Assembly: GCA_964612675.1 (NCBI GenBank)
Contig: CAZTDD010000087.1
Coordinates: 1-29,521, forward strand
Length of the DNA stretch: 29,521 nucleotides
Reading direction: 5' to 3'
Origin: CAZTDD01 sp964612675
GTDB lineage: Bacteria > Hinthialibacterota > Hinthialibacteria > Hinthialibacterales > JAKPRU01
Every line of letters begins with the position of its first letter. Within the stretch, counting starts at the first letter, position 1. The notes under the pieces were generated by a model. That model saw only the letters and a list, made by a program, of their open reading frames with translations, was not told the DNA's origin and ran no database searches. The translations under genes and the position numbers were made by a program. Positions 1 to 7,755 of the stretch are shown piece by piece.

Positions 1-24
1 AGAATACGCTGCAGACACGCTCGT

Positions 25-133
25 TTCCTTTTCCTCCCCCGAAGATCGGGGGAGGAATCTCATGGCTTGCCGAAGGCAAACATGAGAGCCGTAGAGGAGG
101 GGGTTGAAATCCGTTTTTTCGACTTTTTGCGAC
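25..133. repeat. Interspersed repeat A, copy 1
   Basis: A block at 25-55 is identical to 10239-10269, and 95-133 closely matches 10272-10310. Both copies end in the same ACTTTTTGCGAC-type sequence. The core CCTCCCCCGAAGATCGGGGGAGG is self-complementary. Between the two blocks this copy carries about 39 nt absent from copy 2, and that insert is itself a hairpin: CTCATG (59-64) pairs with CATGAG (81-86), and TTGCC (67-71) with GGCAA (75-79). It lies just upstream of the esterase gene. It looks like a non-coding mobile or REP/MITE-type element; no coding sequence is seen. Confidence 0.8.
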
Positions 134-217
134 GGCATCAAGATTGGTTCAGGTGGGCTTGACGTTAAAGGAGCATCTCTTGCAGGATTATCAAACCCCA
201 GAGAAAGGACAAGAAGG

Positions 218-1363
218 ATGCGGACACTGGATGTTATTGCCTCCGGAACGTTTCGTCACATGGCCATCGTCATCCTAATCCTCTCGGTTTTCGTGGTCGG
301 CGGTGCGGACAGGGCCGGCGGCGACGTGACAGCGGAACGCAGCATGTCAATGTTCTATTTGCCCGGCGGCCGGATCACGATAAAGATCGCCGTTACAGGG
401 GATGCAGATTCTGTTGTGATCAAGGAAACACCCCCACCCAAATTCGAAATCTACAGCGCTTCCCGGGCTACAATAGAGAACGGCGTCATCACCTGGGAAA
501 AGACACCGTTCACCCGTCCGCGTACATGGACTTATTCCCTCGTTGTTCCTGAAGACGCTACCGGCGACTTCGTTTTTTCCGGGACGGTCAACAATGTCCC
601 CATTGGCGGCGACACGATAATAAAACCACCGGTGCCGGGACCCGGTCTGCAGGTTCCGGTCGGTTCCAGTGCGCATTTTCCCTATTGGCTATACCTTCCA
701 TTGGACTATTCCGAGTCTGAAGGCCCCTGGCCTCTGATTCTCTACCTCCACGGCTCCGGCTGGATAGGACACGATATGCAGGATCTAAAGACGTATCCCG
801 AGGCTATCCCCCCCATCATGGATGATCTCGCGAATGCTGAAATGCTCCCGCAATTATTTCGATCTATTGTCGTCTCTCCCTTATGCACCGCGGCTAGGGT
901 GGTCCAAGGCACAGACTATTGGAATACCGATGACCTTCGAGACTTCTTGGAGGAGCTGCTTCTGACCTATCCGATTGAGTCTGATCGGATCTACTTGACG
1001 GGGACCAGCATGGGAGGGTGCGCTTGTTGGGAGTTCGCCAGCAAGTTTCCGGAACGTGTGGCAGCCATAATCCCCATCGCGGGATACGCGCCGCCGCTGA
1101 CAGTCCTCGATAATCTGGGCAAGACTCCGGCTTGGGCCTTTCATGGAGACGCGGATAGCGTCGTTCCTGTTCGGGACGGGATAAATGTTGTCGAGCAAGC
1201 CAGAAGTCTTGGTGGAGACGTCACCTTCACAGTCTATCCGGGTGAAGGCCACGGGGTATGGGTCAACCAGAGAATCTATCTCAATCCGGAGATTTACGAA
1301 TGGCTGCTGCGGCATGAGGAACAAACTGTAAGGTCTGGAGTTCCATTTTGGGAATTGTATTGA
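218..1363 (+). CDS. Secreted alpha/beta-hydrolase (carboxylesterase/PHB-depolymerase-like)
   Basis: A 381-residue predicted exported esterase. The N-terminus has a hydrophobic segment (about residues 14-30) that would be a signal peptide or anchor. Residues 40-140 form a beta-rich N-terminal region and 150-370 the hydrolase fold. Visible motifs are the oxyanion-hole LHGSG (177-181), the nucleophile elbow GTSMGG with Ser264, HGDAD with probable acid Asp313, and GEGHG with probable base His345. This arrangement is typical of the dienelactone hydrolase/phospholipase-carboxylesterase group, often secreted polysaccharide or feruloyl esterases. The reading frame is open back to position 104, but that extension runs through repeat A. 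ATG 218 follows a purine-rich AAGAAGG and gives a sensible signal peptide. It converges with the TPR lipoprotein gene across a palindromic repeat. The substrate cannot be read from the sequence. Confidence 0.8.
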   Translation: MRTLDVIASGTFRHMAIVILILSVFVVGGADRAGGDVTAERSMSMFYLPGGRITIKIAVTGDADSVVIKETPPPKFEIYSASRATIENGVITWEKTPFTRPRTWTYSLVVPEDATGDFVFSGTVNNVPIGGDTIIKPPVPGPGLQVPVGSSAHFPYWLYLPLDYSESEGPWPLILYLHGSGWIGHDMQDLKTYPEAIPPIMDDLANAEMLPQLFRSIVVSPLCTAARVVQGTDYWNTDDLRDFLEELLLTYPIESDRIYLTGTSMGGCACWEFASKFPERVAAIIPIAGYAPPLTVLDNLGKTPAWAFHGDADSVVPVRDGINVVEQARSLGGDVTFTVYPGEGHGVWVNQRIYLNPEIYEWLLRHEEQTVRSGVPFWELY

Positions 1364-1432
1364 AGGGAGTATCCCGTTTGAATCCAGGAACGCGATCAAT
1401 GTTGTTAAGCCGTGGAAACGCCGGCTTTTCGC

Positions 1433-1505
1433 GGGAGGGCGAAGCTCCTGCTGAGCCGTGTTTCGTTTTATCCCACCAACGGCTCGGCGGGAGCCTCGCC
1501 CTCCC
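1433..1505. repeat. Long palindromic repeat B, copy 1
   Basis: Two 26-nt arms at 1433-1458 and 1480-1505 are inverted copies with only three differences, all compatible with G-U pairing. The loop is 21 nt. The element fills the space between two convergent genes (stops at 1363 and 1548). A degenerate relative occurs at 26111-26166, also between convergent genes. A stem this long could act as a bidirectional terminator or mRNA stabiliser. The arm sequence (GGGAGGGCGA...GAGCCG) has the look of a REP-type element. Confidence 0.85.
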
Positions 1506-1547
1506 AGCATCCTCCTCGGATAGGCTTAACTTAATGATATTGGAGAT

Positions 1548-2603
1548 TCAGTTCGTCTGTTGATTCATTCTGCTCAGTATACGGCGTATTTCCGGTTGAT
1601 TCGGGTCGAGTGACAGAGACTGATTCAGCTGTTGCGCGGCTAAAACAGTCTGTCCCTGCCGGGCATAGGCGGCGGCGAGAAGATTATGCAACGCCGGAGT
1701 CCGGCCTTCGGGATTGCGTGCGTTCAGATTGTGTTCAACCGAACCGAGAATGCGGATCGCTTCCTGTATCCGGTTTTGCTCGATCAAAAATCGGCCGAAC
1801 GCGATCGCGGCACGCGGATCGGCTCCCCCCCGGCTTACGGCCAGACGAAATGAGTTGCGGGCATGTTGGATCTTCCCCTGGCCTGCCTGTGCTCGGGCCA
1901 TAAGGATCCATCCGTCCGTATTGCTACCGTCCGACTGGACAATATCTTTGGCGATATTCAGGGCCTCTTCCCATTCTCCGGCACGTGCGTACGCTTTTCC
2001 AAGCAGAAGTTGCGCCCCGCTGGTTTCACCGATCGATGCCGGAAGCTCGGCCAGGATGTCTTGCAGCTGCTGCGGATCCTGGATCTCTTCCATCAGAATC
2101 AAAAGAGAATCAATCGCCTCTTTGTTTCCAGGTTTCAGACGAAGCGCTTCCAACAGCTCAGCCGCAATGTCCTCGGGACTGCCGCCGACATCGAAAAGAA
2201 GATGCCCCACCAGGAGATGATACTCCGCGGTACCCTCAAGGGTACTTCGCTCGATCAGTTGATCGGCATCGCCGATTTCGCCATACGAGAGGAAAATCCT
2301 TGCGAGAAGAAGCAGATTCGGATCGTCATTATCGAGTAACCGGGCCGCATGGCGGAGTTCAAATAGCCCCTTCTCTGTTTCACCCACCTGGAGAAGGGCG
2401 CGTCCGAGGTTGATCAATACCACCGGCGATTTCTGAACCTGCCCGCCGAACGAGTGAAGGATCTGGACCGCTTCCGCCGGACGTCCTTCTTCCATCGCCA
2501 CCGCAGCACGCTCGTTGGCCTCCCGCAGCTCTTGGTCGCTGCACGAGGCTAGAAGCCCTACGCCGAGCACCAGAAGCGATATCTTTCGAATACACGCGGA
2601 CAA
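1548..2603 (-). CDS. TPR-repeat lipoprotein
   Basis: A predicted 351-residue outer- or inner-membrane lipoprotein. The chosen start is TTG 2603, which gives a short basic N-terminus (IRK), a hydrophobic core and a lipobox LASC with acylated Cys21. The rest is made of tetratricopeptide-like helical repeats (alternating A/G/L/Y positions such as INLGRALLQVGETEKG, LLLGKAYARAGEWEEA and LAAAYARQGQTVLAA), which form protein-binding superhelices. An upstream ATG at 2684 would add 27 charged residues before the signal peptide and has no Shine-Dalgarno support. TPR lipoproteins of this type often act as scaffolds in secretion, polysaccharide export or division; no specific partner is visible. It is transcribed divergently from the gene at 2823. 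Confidence 0.8.
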   Translation of the reverse strand: MSACIRKISLLVLGVGLLASCSDQELREANERAAVAMEEGRPAEAVQILHSFGGQVQKSPVVLINLGRALLQVGETEKGLFELRHAARLLDNDDPNLLLLARIFLSYGEIGDADQLIERSTLEGTAEYHLLVGHLLFDVGGSPEDIAAELLEALRLKPGNKEAIDSLLILMEEIQDPQQLQDILAELPASIGETSGAQLLLGKAYARAGEWEEALNIAKDIVQSDGSNTDGWILMARAQAGQGKIQHARNSFRLAVSRGGADPRAAIAFGRFLIEQNRIQEAIRILGSVEHNLNARNPEGRTPALHNLLAAAYARQGQTVLAAQQLNQSLSLDPNQPEIRRILSRMNQQTN

Positions 2604-2610
2604 AACGATT

Positions 2611-2615
2611 CTCCT
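2611..2615 (-). promoter_or_regulatory. Ribosome binding site deciding a TTG start
   Basis: On the minus strand AGGAG lies 7 nt before TTG 2603. It is the only good Shine-Dalgarno near a start that leaves an intact lipoprotein signal peptide, so it supports TTG over the upstream ATG at 2684. Confidence 0.65.
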
Positions 2616-2806
2616 CGAACCGAAGTATGTTGACCGGTCTCTGTGTCGGCGTGCGGAATTCAGATTCCGCCTCCCGTCCTCCATACTACGGCAATCTGCC
2701 GAGAGAATCCACGCCCAAATCGCCTCTCATACCCTGGACCCAACCTGGAGGCGACTGTACCCTTGAATTCCACCATGGTCTCTCTGTTTTCTCGCTAACG
2801 ATCGCC

Positions 2807-2822
2807 GATTCACGGGTGAATC
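2807..2822. promoter_or_regulatory. Perfect dyad abutting a start codon
   Basis: GATTCAC and GTGAATC are perfect inverted 7-mers separated by GG, and they end exactly one base before ATG 2823. No Shine-Dalgarno is visible for that gene. The dyad could be an operator, or as RNA a 6-bp hairpin with a CGGG loop occupying the place where a ribosome binding site should be. Confidence 0.45.
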
Positions 2823-3728
2823 ATGGCACGTTTTCATTCACGTGGAAGTGAACGCGGCAAGGACGCTCGTCAGGCCAATTACGAGCGCCAACACGAGGAG
2901 TATGTCGCACAGCGAAGCTACGAAGCCTACCAAGAGGTCTCCCAAAAAGCCGAACGAGAAACCAGTGAGCTTCTCTCTCCCATCGAATCGTTTGTCACCG
3001 GACAGCTTGAAGATCCCGGGGACGTTCAACGGCTCAATGACGCACTCGCCCGAGCAACAGCCCATCTACGAAACAGGGATCGAATCAAAGCGGTATTGGA
3101 TAAAGGCCTGTCGGCGGACGCCATGCGGAATACCCCGCTGATGCTGCTGGAATTCAACTCGATGATCGAGGGGTACCGTGCGCGGCTGGATGAATTCAAG
3201 CGGAACCTTCCTCGCATGGTACGGGGGCTCTGCGAAGAACGCGACCGGAAAGGACTCACCGGGATCGCCCTGCTGAAGATCAACACAAAAATCCAGGAAC
3301 TCGAGAACATCGCCCCGGCCCTTCATACGAAAATCGAAGAAGCGGTATCCGAACGGAACCGACTCCTGGGAGAATACTCGGAAGCTGTCCAGCAAGCAGC
3401 GATGTTCCGTATCAAACTCGGCTACTTACTCGACTCGCTCGATGCAGCGCTCAAGGAAGGCCGATCCGAAGCCATCCTTATCGGCAAGTGCTGCGTACAG
3501 ATGGCGATCAATCTCCACAAAGAACCGTTTGAATTTGTGGTCGATGAAGAGGAACAGACCTACGATCTTATTCAGTCGGTATCGCAGAGGGAGCCCGATG
3601 TCGAGAGAAACCGGTATGACGGGACGCGGCGGATCCGAGAAGCGCAGAATCGAATCCGAATCCTGGACCGTGTGATGCCCGAAAAGCCGGTAGCGGAAGG
3701 TGAGGGAGACGACGCTGTTTACCGGTGA
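2823..3728 (+). CDS. Helical/coiled-coil protein of unknown function
   Basis: A 301-residue protein that I do not recognise. It has no signal peptide or membrane segment and is dominated by charged helices (many E, K, R, Q with regularly spaced L/I), consistent with a soluble coiled-coil protein. A helical stretch at about residues 140-215 has leucine/isoleucine heptad-like spacing, and the C-terminal tail is acidic. There is no earlier ATG in frame close by and no in-frame GTG/TTG soon after, so ATG 2823 is the likely start although a ribosome binding site is not evident. It ends 5 nt from the convergent carD-type gene. A role in cell structure or as an adaptor is possible, but nothing in the sequence decides this. 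Confidence 0.65.
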   Translation: MARFHSRGSERGKDARQANYERQHEEYVAQRSYEAYQEVSQKAERETSELLSPIESFVTGQLEDPGDVQRLNDALARATAHLRNRDRIKAVLDKGLSADAMRNTPLMLLEFNSMIEGYRARLDEFKRNLPRMVRGLCEERDRKGLTGIALLKINTKIQELENIAPALHTKIEEAVSERNRLLGEYSEAVQQAAMFRIKLGYLLDSLDAALKEGRSEAILIGKCCVQMAINLHKEPFEFVVDEEEQTYDLIQSVSQREPDVERNRYDGTRRIREAQNRIRILDRVMPEKPVAEGEGDDAVYR

Positions 3729-3733
3729 TCGAA

Positions 3734-4282
3734 TCAGCCGCGCGGGGAAAGCGGGGACTCGAACTTCGACTTCCTCTGCTTTCGCGCTTCATTGAGAAGA
3801 GAGCGCATGCGGTGGGTCATTTTCATTCGGGTTGTGTGTTCCAGGTGCGCCAGCTCATCTCCCAACATGTTCATGCATTGCGAATAGATCTCCGATTCCT
3901 GTTTGGAGAGTTCGACGATTTTGCCCTTGTTGAAAAGATGGCGGACAATATTCGCGAGGGCTAGAGGCTCGCGGCGTTTGATGTGTTCGCGGGCGTCGTC
4001 CACGTCCACGTCGTAGATGTCGGGAAGCTCATCCTGATCTTCCTCAAGATAAATCGGCTCGGCCACGGCAGCCAGGACCTTTTCGGCCTCCTCTTGGTCC
4101 ATCGGATGACGTAGACCGCCGGTATGGGCCGCATCGACAGGCACCATGACCTTTACCTCTCCCGATTGAAGGACATACACCTCGCACTCGGACCCGCCGA
4201 TCTCCATCTTCTGCAGACCTTTAATCTTGCACAGCCCCAGTCCCGGTTTGACGACGGTGTCGCCGGTTTGAAATTTTCTCAC
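3734..4282 (-). CDS. CarD/CdnL-family RNA-polymerase-binding regulator
   Basis: 182 residues. The N-terminal half (about 1-65) begins with the F-x-x-G-D-x-V-V-x-P-G-x-G pattern typical of the CarD/RID Tudor-like domain that binds the RNA polymerase beta subunit. It continues through a five-strand region to VMVPVD. The helical C-terminal half (about 75-165) corresponds to the DNA-binding part that stabilises open promoter complexes, often at rRNA promoters. The basic tail is KQRKSKF. Start: GTG 4282 overlaps the clpX stop as GTGA, which implies translational coupling to clpX. Being last in a Clp operon suggests co-expression with stress proteolysis. It is not a full Mfd; helicase motifs are absent. 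Confidence 0.88.
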   Translation of the reverse strand: MRKFQTGDTVVKPGLGLCKIKGLQKMEIGGSECEVYVLQSGEVKVMVPVDAAHTGGLRHPMDQEEAEKVLAAVAEPIYLEEDQDELPDIYDVDVDDAREHIKRREPLALANIVRHLFNKGKIVELSKQESEIYSQCMNMLGDELAHLEHTTRMKMTHRMRSLLNEARKQRKSKFESPLSPRG

Positions 4283-5544
4283 GATGCGGTCCCCGCTTGA
4301 TCTTCATATACGAGCAGAGGTTCGGACTGTTGCGTAACCACCTCTCGGGTGAGTACACATTTGCCGATTCCACTGAGCGATGGGATGTCATACATGACCT
4401 GCAACATAATTCGCTCGAGAATCGCCCGTAGACCTCGTGCTCCTGTTTTTCGTTCAATGGCCTGGTTGGCGATTTCTTCCATCGCCTCCTGCGTGAACTC
4501 CAACTTGACCCCTTCCAGTTCGAGCAATTTCTGGAACTGTTTGCAGACTGCGTTTTTCGGTTCCGTCAGAATGCGCAACAGGGCCTGCTGGTCCAGCTCT
4601 TGCAACGACACAAGAGAAGAGAACCGGCCGACAAACTCAGGGATCATGCCGAATTTCAGAAGGTCTTCCGGCTCCACAGCGGCCAACACATCTTCGTCGT
4701 CATCGAGGTACGCCGACATCTTGCCTTCGTGGGTGCCGAAACCAATCACCTTTTTTCCGATCCGGCGTTCGATAATCTTGTCCAAACCGACAAACGCACC
4801 GCCGCAGACGAACAATATGTCCTGCGTGTTGACCTGGATGAATTCCTGATGAGGATGTTTCCGTCCTCCTTGGGGCGGCACATTGCAAACCGTGCCTTCG
4901 ATAATCTTTAGGAGCGCCTGCTGAACGCCTTCGCCGGACACGTCACGGGTTATCGAAACGTTTTGTGTGGTGCGGGCGATCTTGTCGATTTCATCGATAT
5001 AAATAATACCCTTTTCGGCCTTCTCAACGTTGTACCCGGTAACCATCAGAAGGCGAAGAATGATGTTCTCTACGTCTTCGCCGACATAGCCCGCTTCGGT
5101 GAGCGTTGTGGCGTCGACGATAGTGAACGGAACATTCAAGATCTTCGCCATCGTTTGAGCGATGAGCGTTTTGCCCACGCCGGTCGGACCGACCAGAAGG
5201 ATATTGCTTTTCTGGAGTTCGACGTCGCTGGACAGCGCCTCGTGGTAGCGGATCCGCTTAAAATGGTTGTACACAGCAACCGATACGGTCCGCTTCGCGC
5301 TCTCTTGGCCGATGACGTACTGGTCGAGCGCCTCTTTGAGCTCCTTCGGCTTAGGAAAATCGCGCATCTCGACTTCGATTTCTTCGTCGAGAACGCTGTT
5401 GCACAAAAGGACGCATTCGTTACAGATATAGGCCGGCTGAGAGGAATGTTTCTGCGGAGGCCCGGCGATCAGCTTCTTCACCTCGTCTTGATGCTTCCCA
5501 CAGAAAGAGCAATAGAGCGGTTTTCCTCTTCCTTTGTATTCCAT
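4279..5544 (-). CDS. clpX: ClpX, ATP-dependent unfoldase of the ClpXP protease
   Basis: 421 residues, the usual length. The N-terminal zinc-binding domain has Cys12-x2-Cys15 and Cys41-x2-Cys44. The AAA+ module contains Walker A GPTGVGKT (119-126), Walker B YIDEID (Asp184, Glu185), the substrate-gripping pore-1 loop GYVG (152-155), the RKH pore-2 loop in GGRKHPHQEF, and a sensor-2 GARGLR near residue 372. ClpX recognises tagged substrates, unfolds them with ATP and passes them into ClpP. ATG 5544 is preceded by GGAAGG. It follows clpP by 62 nt and overlaps the downstream carD-type gene by 4 nt, so the three are very probably co-transcribed. Confidence 0.98.
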   Translation of the reverse strand: MEYKGRGKPLYCSFCGKHQDEVKKLIAGPPQKHSSQPAYICNECVLLCNSVLDEEIEVEMRDFPKPKELKEALDQYVIGQESAKRTVSVAVYNHFKRIRYHEALSSDVELQKSNILLVGPTGVGKTLIAQTMAKILNVPFTIVDATTLTEAGYVGEDVENIILRLLMVTGYNVEKAEKGIIYIDEIDKIARTTQNVSITRDVSGEGVQQALLKIIEGTVCNVPPQGGRKHPHQEFIQVNTQDILFVCGGAFVGLDKIIERRIGKKVIGFGTHEGKMSAYLDDDEDVLAAVEPEDLLKFGMIPEFVGRFSSLVSLQELDQQALLRILTEPKNAVCKQFQKLLELEGVKLEFTQEAMEEIANQAIERKTGARGLRAILERIMLQVMYDIPSLSGIGKCVLTREVVTQQSEPLLVYEDQAGTAS

Positions 5545-5574
5545 TGGACCTTCCCCGCTTCTGCCTTTCGTTTA

Positions 5575-5590
5575 CTCGATGGCTATCGAG
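5575..5590. other. Short hairpin between clpP and clpX
   Basis: CTCGAT (5575-5580) and ATCGAG (5585-5590) form a perfect 6-bp stem with loop GGCT. There is no T-run on the minus strand, so it is not an intrinsic terminator. It might set relative clpP/clpX mRNA levels. Confidence 0.35.
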
Positions 5591-5606
5591 CGTCGGAGTG
5601 ATCGCC

Positions 5607-6236
5607 TCACGTTGACGATTTCGCCTCCTCCTTTTCCTTCTTCGCTTTGTTTTTCTTCTTCGGTGCATAAATCTCGTCAATCAATCCGTATTCTTTCCCG
5701 TCTTCCGCCGACATGAAAAAGTCGCGGTCGGAATCTTCGGAGATTCGATCGAGGGGTTGACCGGTATGAAAGGCGAGCACCTCATTGATGCGCTTCTTGA
5801 TCTGTATGATTTCGCGAGCCCGAATTTCAATATCGGACGCCGGACCTTGGAAACCGCCCATCGGCTGATGAATCATTAAGCGCGCATTGGGCAGTGCATA
5901 CCGTTTTCCGGGTGTGCCCGCCGCCAACAGCACAGCGGCCATGCTCGCGGCCATCCCCATACAGGTGGTCGCAACATCCGGCTTCACATATTGCATGGTG
6001 TCATAGATGGCCATGCCCGCGGACACGGATCCACCTAGACAATTGATATAAAGCTGAATGTCCTTATCAGGGTCCTCAGCCTGAAGAAACAACATCTGAG
6101 CGATCACAAGGTTCGCCATGTGATCCTCGATGGGTCCTCCGATAAAAATGATTCGATCTTTGAGAAGGCGGGAGTAGATATCGTAGGCGCGTTCACCCCG
6201 ATTTGTCTGCTCCACCACCATCGGAACTAGAACCAC
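5607..6236 (-). CDS. clpP: ClpP, proteolytic subunit of Clp protease
   Basis: 209 residues. The serine-protease triad is Ser98 (GMAASMA), His123 (MIHQP) and Asp172 (DRDFFM), all in the expected spacing. It forms the tetradecameric chamber fed by ClpX. The start is taken as GTG 6236 because AGGAG (6244-6248 on the minus strand) lies 7 nt before it; ATG 6221 is an alternative without such a site. It overlaps the end of trigger factor by 44 nt, so translation is probably coupled. Two features are slightly odd: the substrate-strand motif reads YINCLGGS where the family usually has YINSPGGS, and the C-terminus is a highly lysine/glutamate-rich tail (about 192-209). Confidence 0.97.
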   Translation of the reverse strand: MVLVPMVVEQTNRGERAYDIYSRLLKDRIIFIGGPIEDHMANLVIAQMLFLQAEDPDKDIQLYINCLGGSVSAGMAIYDTMQYVKPDVATTCMGMAASMAAVLLAAGTPGKRYALPNARLMIHQPMGGFQGPASDIEIRAREIIQIKKRINEVLAFHTGQPLDRISEDSDRDFFMSAEDGKEYGLIDEIYAPKKKNKAKKEKEEAKSST

Positions 6237-7599
6237 CGTCTTTCTCCTCTTCTGTAGTTACAGCAGGGTCTTCGGCCGCTTCGGAGGCTTCCTCAGTTTC
6301 GCCTACCGGTTCGATTGTGCGTTCCTCAGGAGGCAGAAGAAGGAAGTTGATCACTTTATCTTCCAATGCCAGGCGACGGTAGTAGGCGCCGAGATCGCTT
6401 TCTTCGATCCTTCGCATATACCACGCAGGGTCCATATTCTCCCGGCGCGCCATTTCTGCCAGGTATGCCTGGAACTCTTCGTCCGTAACCTCAAGGTTCT
6501 CGCGTTTGGCGATCTCATCCAGGATGAGAGTCACGCGGGTTTCCTCTTCAGCGCGGGTGCGATTCTGTGACAGCATCTCCGGATCCCGCGCATACGCGTC
6601 TTCGATCGAGGATCCCATGCGGCGCAGATCCATATCTTGAATCGACTGTAAATAATTGAGTCGCGCCTGGAACATGCTGGGAGGTACGTCGAACTGGTTG
6701 GCCTCCAGCAGCTGCCGACGAATGCTCTCACGTTTCGCCTGCTCGCGCCGATTTTCGACGGTCTGCTCCAGTCCTTTTCGAATATGGTCCTTCAGCTCGG
6801 CTAGACTCTCGAAATCGCCGATGTCTTGGGCGAAATCATCGTCCAATTCCGGCAAATCTTGAACCTTGACCTCTTTGATCGCCACCGAAAAATGGGCCTC
6901 CTTGCCGCGTTGTTCCTCCACAGGATAGTCATCGGGCAACGTAAGATCCAGTTCCCGGGTTTGGCCAACCTGCGCGCCCAGAAGTCCTTCTTCAAATCCT
7001 TGGATGTATCGATTTGAACCGACCTCGATGACGATCTCCGGATGTGTGGCGGCCTCGAACGGTTCTCCGTCGACCGTGGCGTCCACGGAACACGTCACAA
7101 AGTCGCCCTGTTGGAGCGGTCTTTCAACCGATCGGTAATAGGCCGAGTCTTTGCGTAAGTTCTCAAGTGTATCGACTACCTCTTTCTCGGTGATCTCAAC
7201 ATCTTCGACGTCCGGTGTGATTCCGCTGTAGTCGGCCAGTTCGAAGTCGGGTATACACTCAACCTCTGCAGAGAACGTGATCGGTTCGTCTTCTTTGAAC
7301 GTGATGTCGTCCAGATTCTCGAATTCGGGATCGGTGACTGTGCGCAGTCCGGATTCCTCGGTGGCTTTGCGAAAAGCCTCCTCGGCGGCCTGCCGGACCG
7401 CTTCCTTCTCCAGGACCCGTCCGTAACGCATACGCAACACATAACGCGGAGCGTGCCCCCGTCGAAAACCAGGCACATCGGCGTTCCGCGAAAACTCCGC
7501 GTAAACGTCTTCAAGTTCCTTGGAAACCTCATCGGAAGGGATCTCGACAGTTAGTTTTTTCTTACAGGTTCCCGTATCGGTTGTTTCAAGAATTTGCAC
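6193..7599 (-). CDS. tig: Trigger factor, ribosome-bound chaperone and peptidyl-prolyl isomerase
   Basis: 468 residues. The N-terminal ribosome-docking domain has the signature GFRRGHAP (44-51). An FKBP-like PPIase region follows at about 150-245 (QQGDFVTCSVDATVDG, then YIQGFEEGLLGAQVGQ), then the long helical C-terminal chaperone arms to about residue 430. The last 40 residues are an acidic, serine/glycine-rich extension, also seen in other trigger factors. It shields nascent chains at the exit tunnel. The start codon is GTG 7599 with GAGG 7 nt upstream. It heads the tig-clpP-clpX-carD group; the DNA just before it is interrupted by an assembly gap, so its promoter cannot be located. Confidence 0.96.
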   Translation of the reverse strand: MQILETTDTGTCKKKLTVEIPSDEVSKELEDVYAEFSRNADVPGFRRGHAPRYVLRMRYGRVLEKEAVRQAAEEAFRKATEESGLRTVTDPEFENLDDITFKEDEPITFSAEVECIPDFELADYSGITPDVEDVEITEKEVVDTLENLRKDSAYYRSVERPLQQGDFVTCSVDATVDGEPFEAATHPEIVIEVGSNRYIQGFEEGLLGAQVGQTRELDLTLPDDYPVEEQRGKEAHFSVAIKEVKVQDLPELDDDFAQDIGDFESLAELKDHIRKGLEQTVENRREQAKRESIRRQLLEANQFDVPPSMFQARLNYLQSIQDMDLRRMGSSIEDAYARDPEMLSQNRTRAEEETRVTLILDEIAKRENLEVTDEEFQAYLAEMARRENMDPAWYMRRIEESDLGAYYRRLALEDKVINFLLLPPEERTIEPVGETEEASEAAEDPAVTTEEEKDGGSSSDGGGADKSG

Positions 7600-7608
7600 A
7601 GTCCGGCC

Positions 7609-7655
7609 TCACCAGCTTGACCTTTTGGCGCCCGCCTCCATGCCAATCCAGCGGG
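7609..7655 (-). other. Possible C-terminal end of the upstream gene after the gap
   Basis: Between the gap and tig, one minus-strand frame reads RWIGMEAGAKRSSW and stops at TGA 7609-7611, only 9 nt before the tig start, as operon neighbours often do. It could be the C-terminus of the permease or of another gene lost in the gap. The frame that runs straight through the Ns from the permease into tig is not meaningful, because a 100-N run is a placeholder. Confidence 0.3.
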
Positions 7656-7755
7656 NNNNNNNNNNNNNNNNNNNNNNNNNNNNNNNNNNNNNNNNNNNNN
7701 NNNNNNNNNNNNNNNNNNNNNNNNNNNNNNNNNNNNNNNNNNNNNNNNNNNNNNN
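7656..7755. other. Assembly gap of exactly 100 Ns
   Basis: The round number indicates a scaffolding placeholder of unknown true length. It removes the 3' end of the permease gene and perhaps a promoter or small gene before tig. Confidence 0.99.

Noticed and set aside
104..217. Upstream extension of the esterase frame to ATG 104
   Set aside because: It runs through interspersed repeat A and would place about 38 residues before the signal peptide.
881..1510. 209-residue minus-strand open frame
   Set aside because: Antisense to the secreted esterase and reads into palindromic repeat B.
4963..5601. 212-residue plus-strand open frame
   Set aside because: Antisense to clpX, whose identity is certain; typical of high-GC shadow frames.
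7551..7755. Continuous permease frame through the Ns into tig
   Set aside because: The N run is a placeholder, so the frame across it carries no information.
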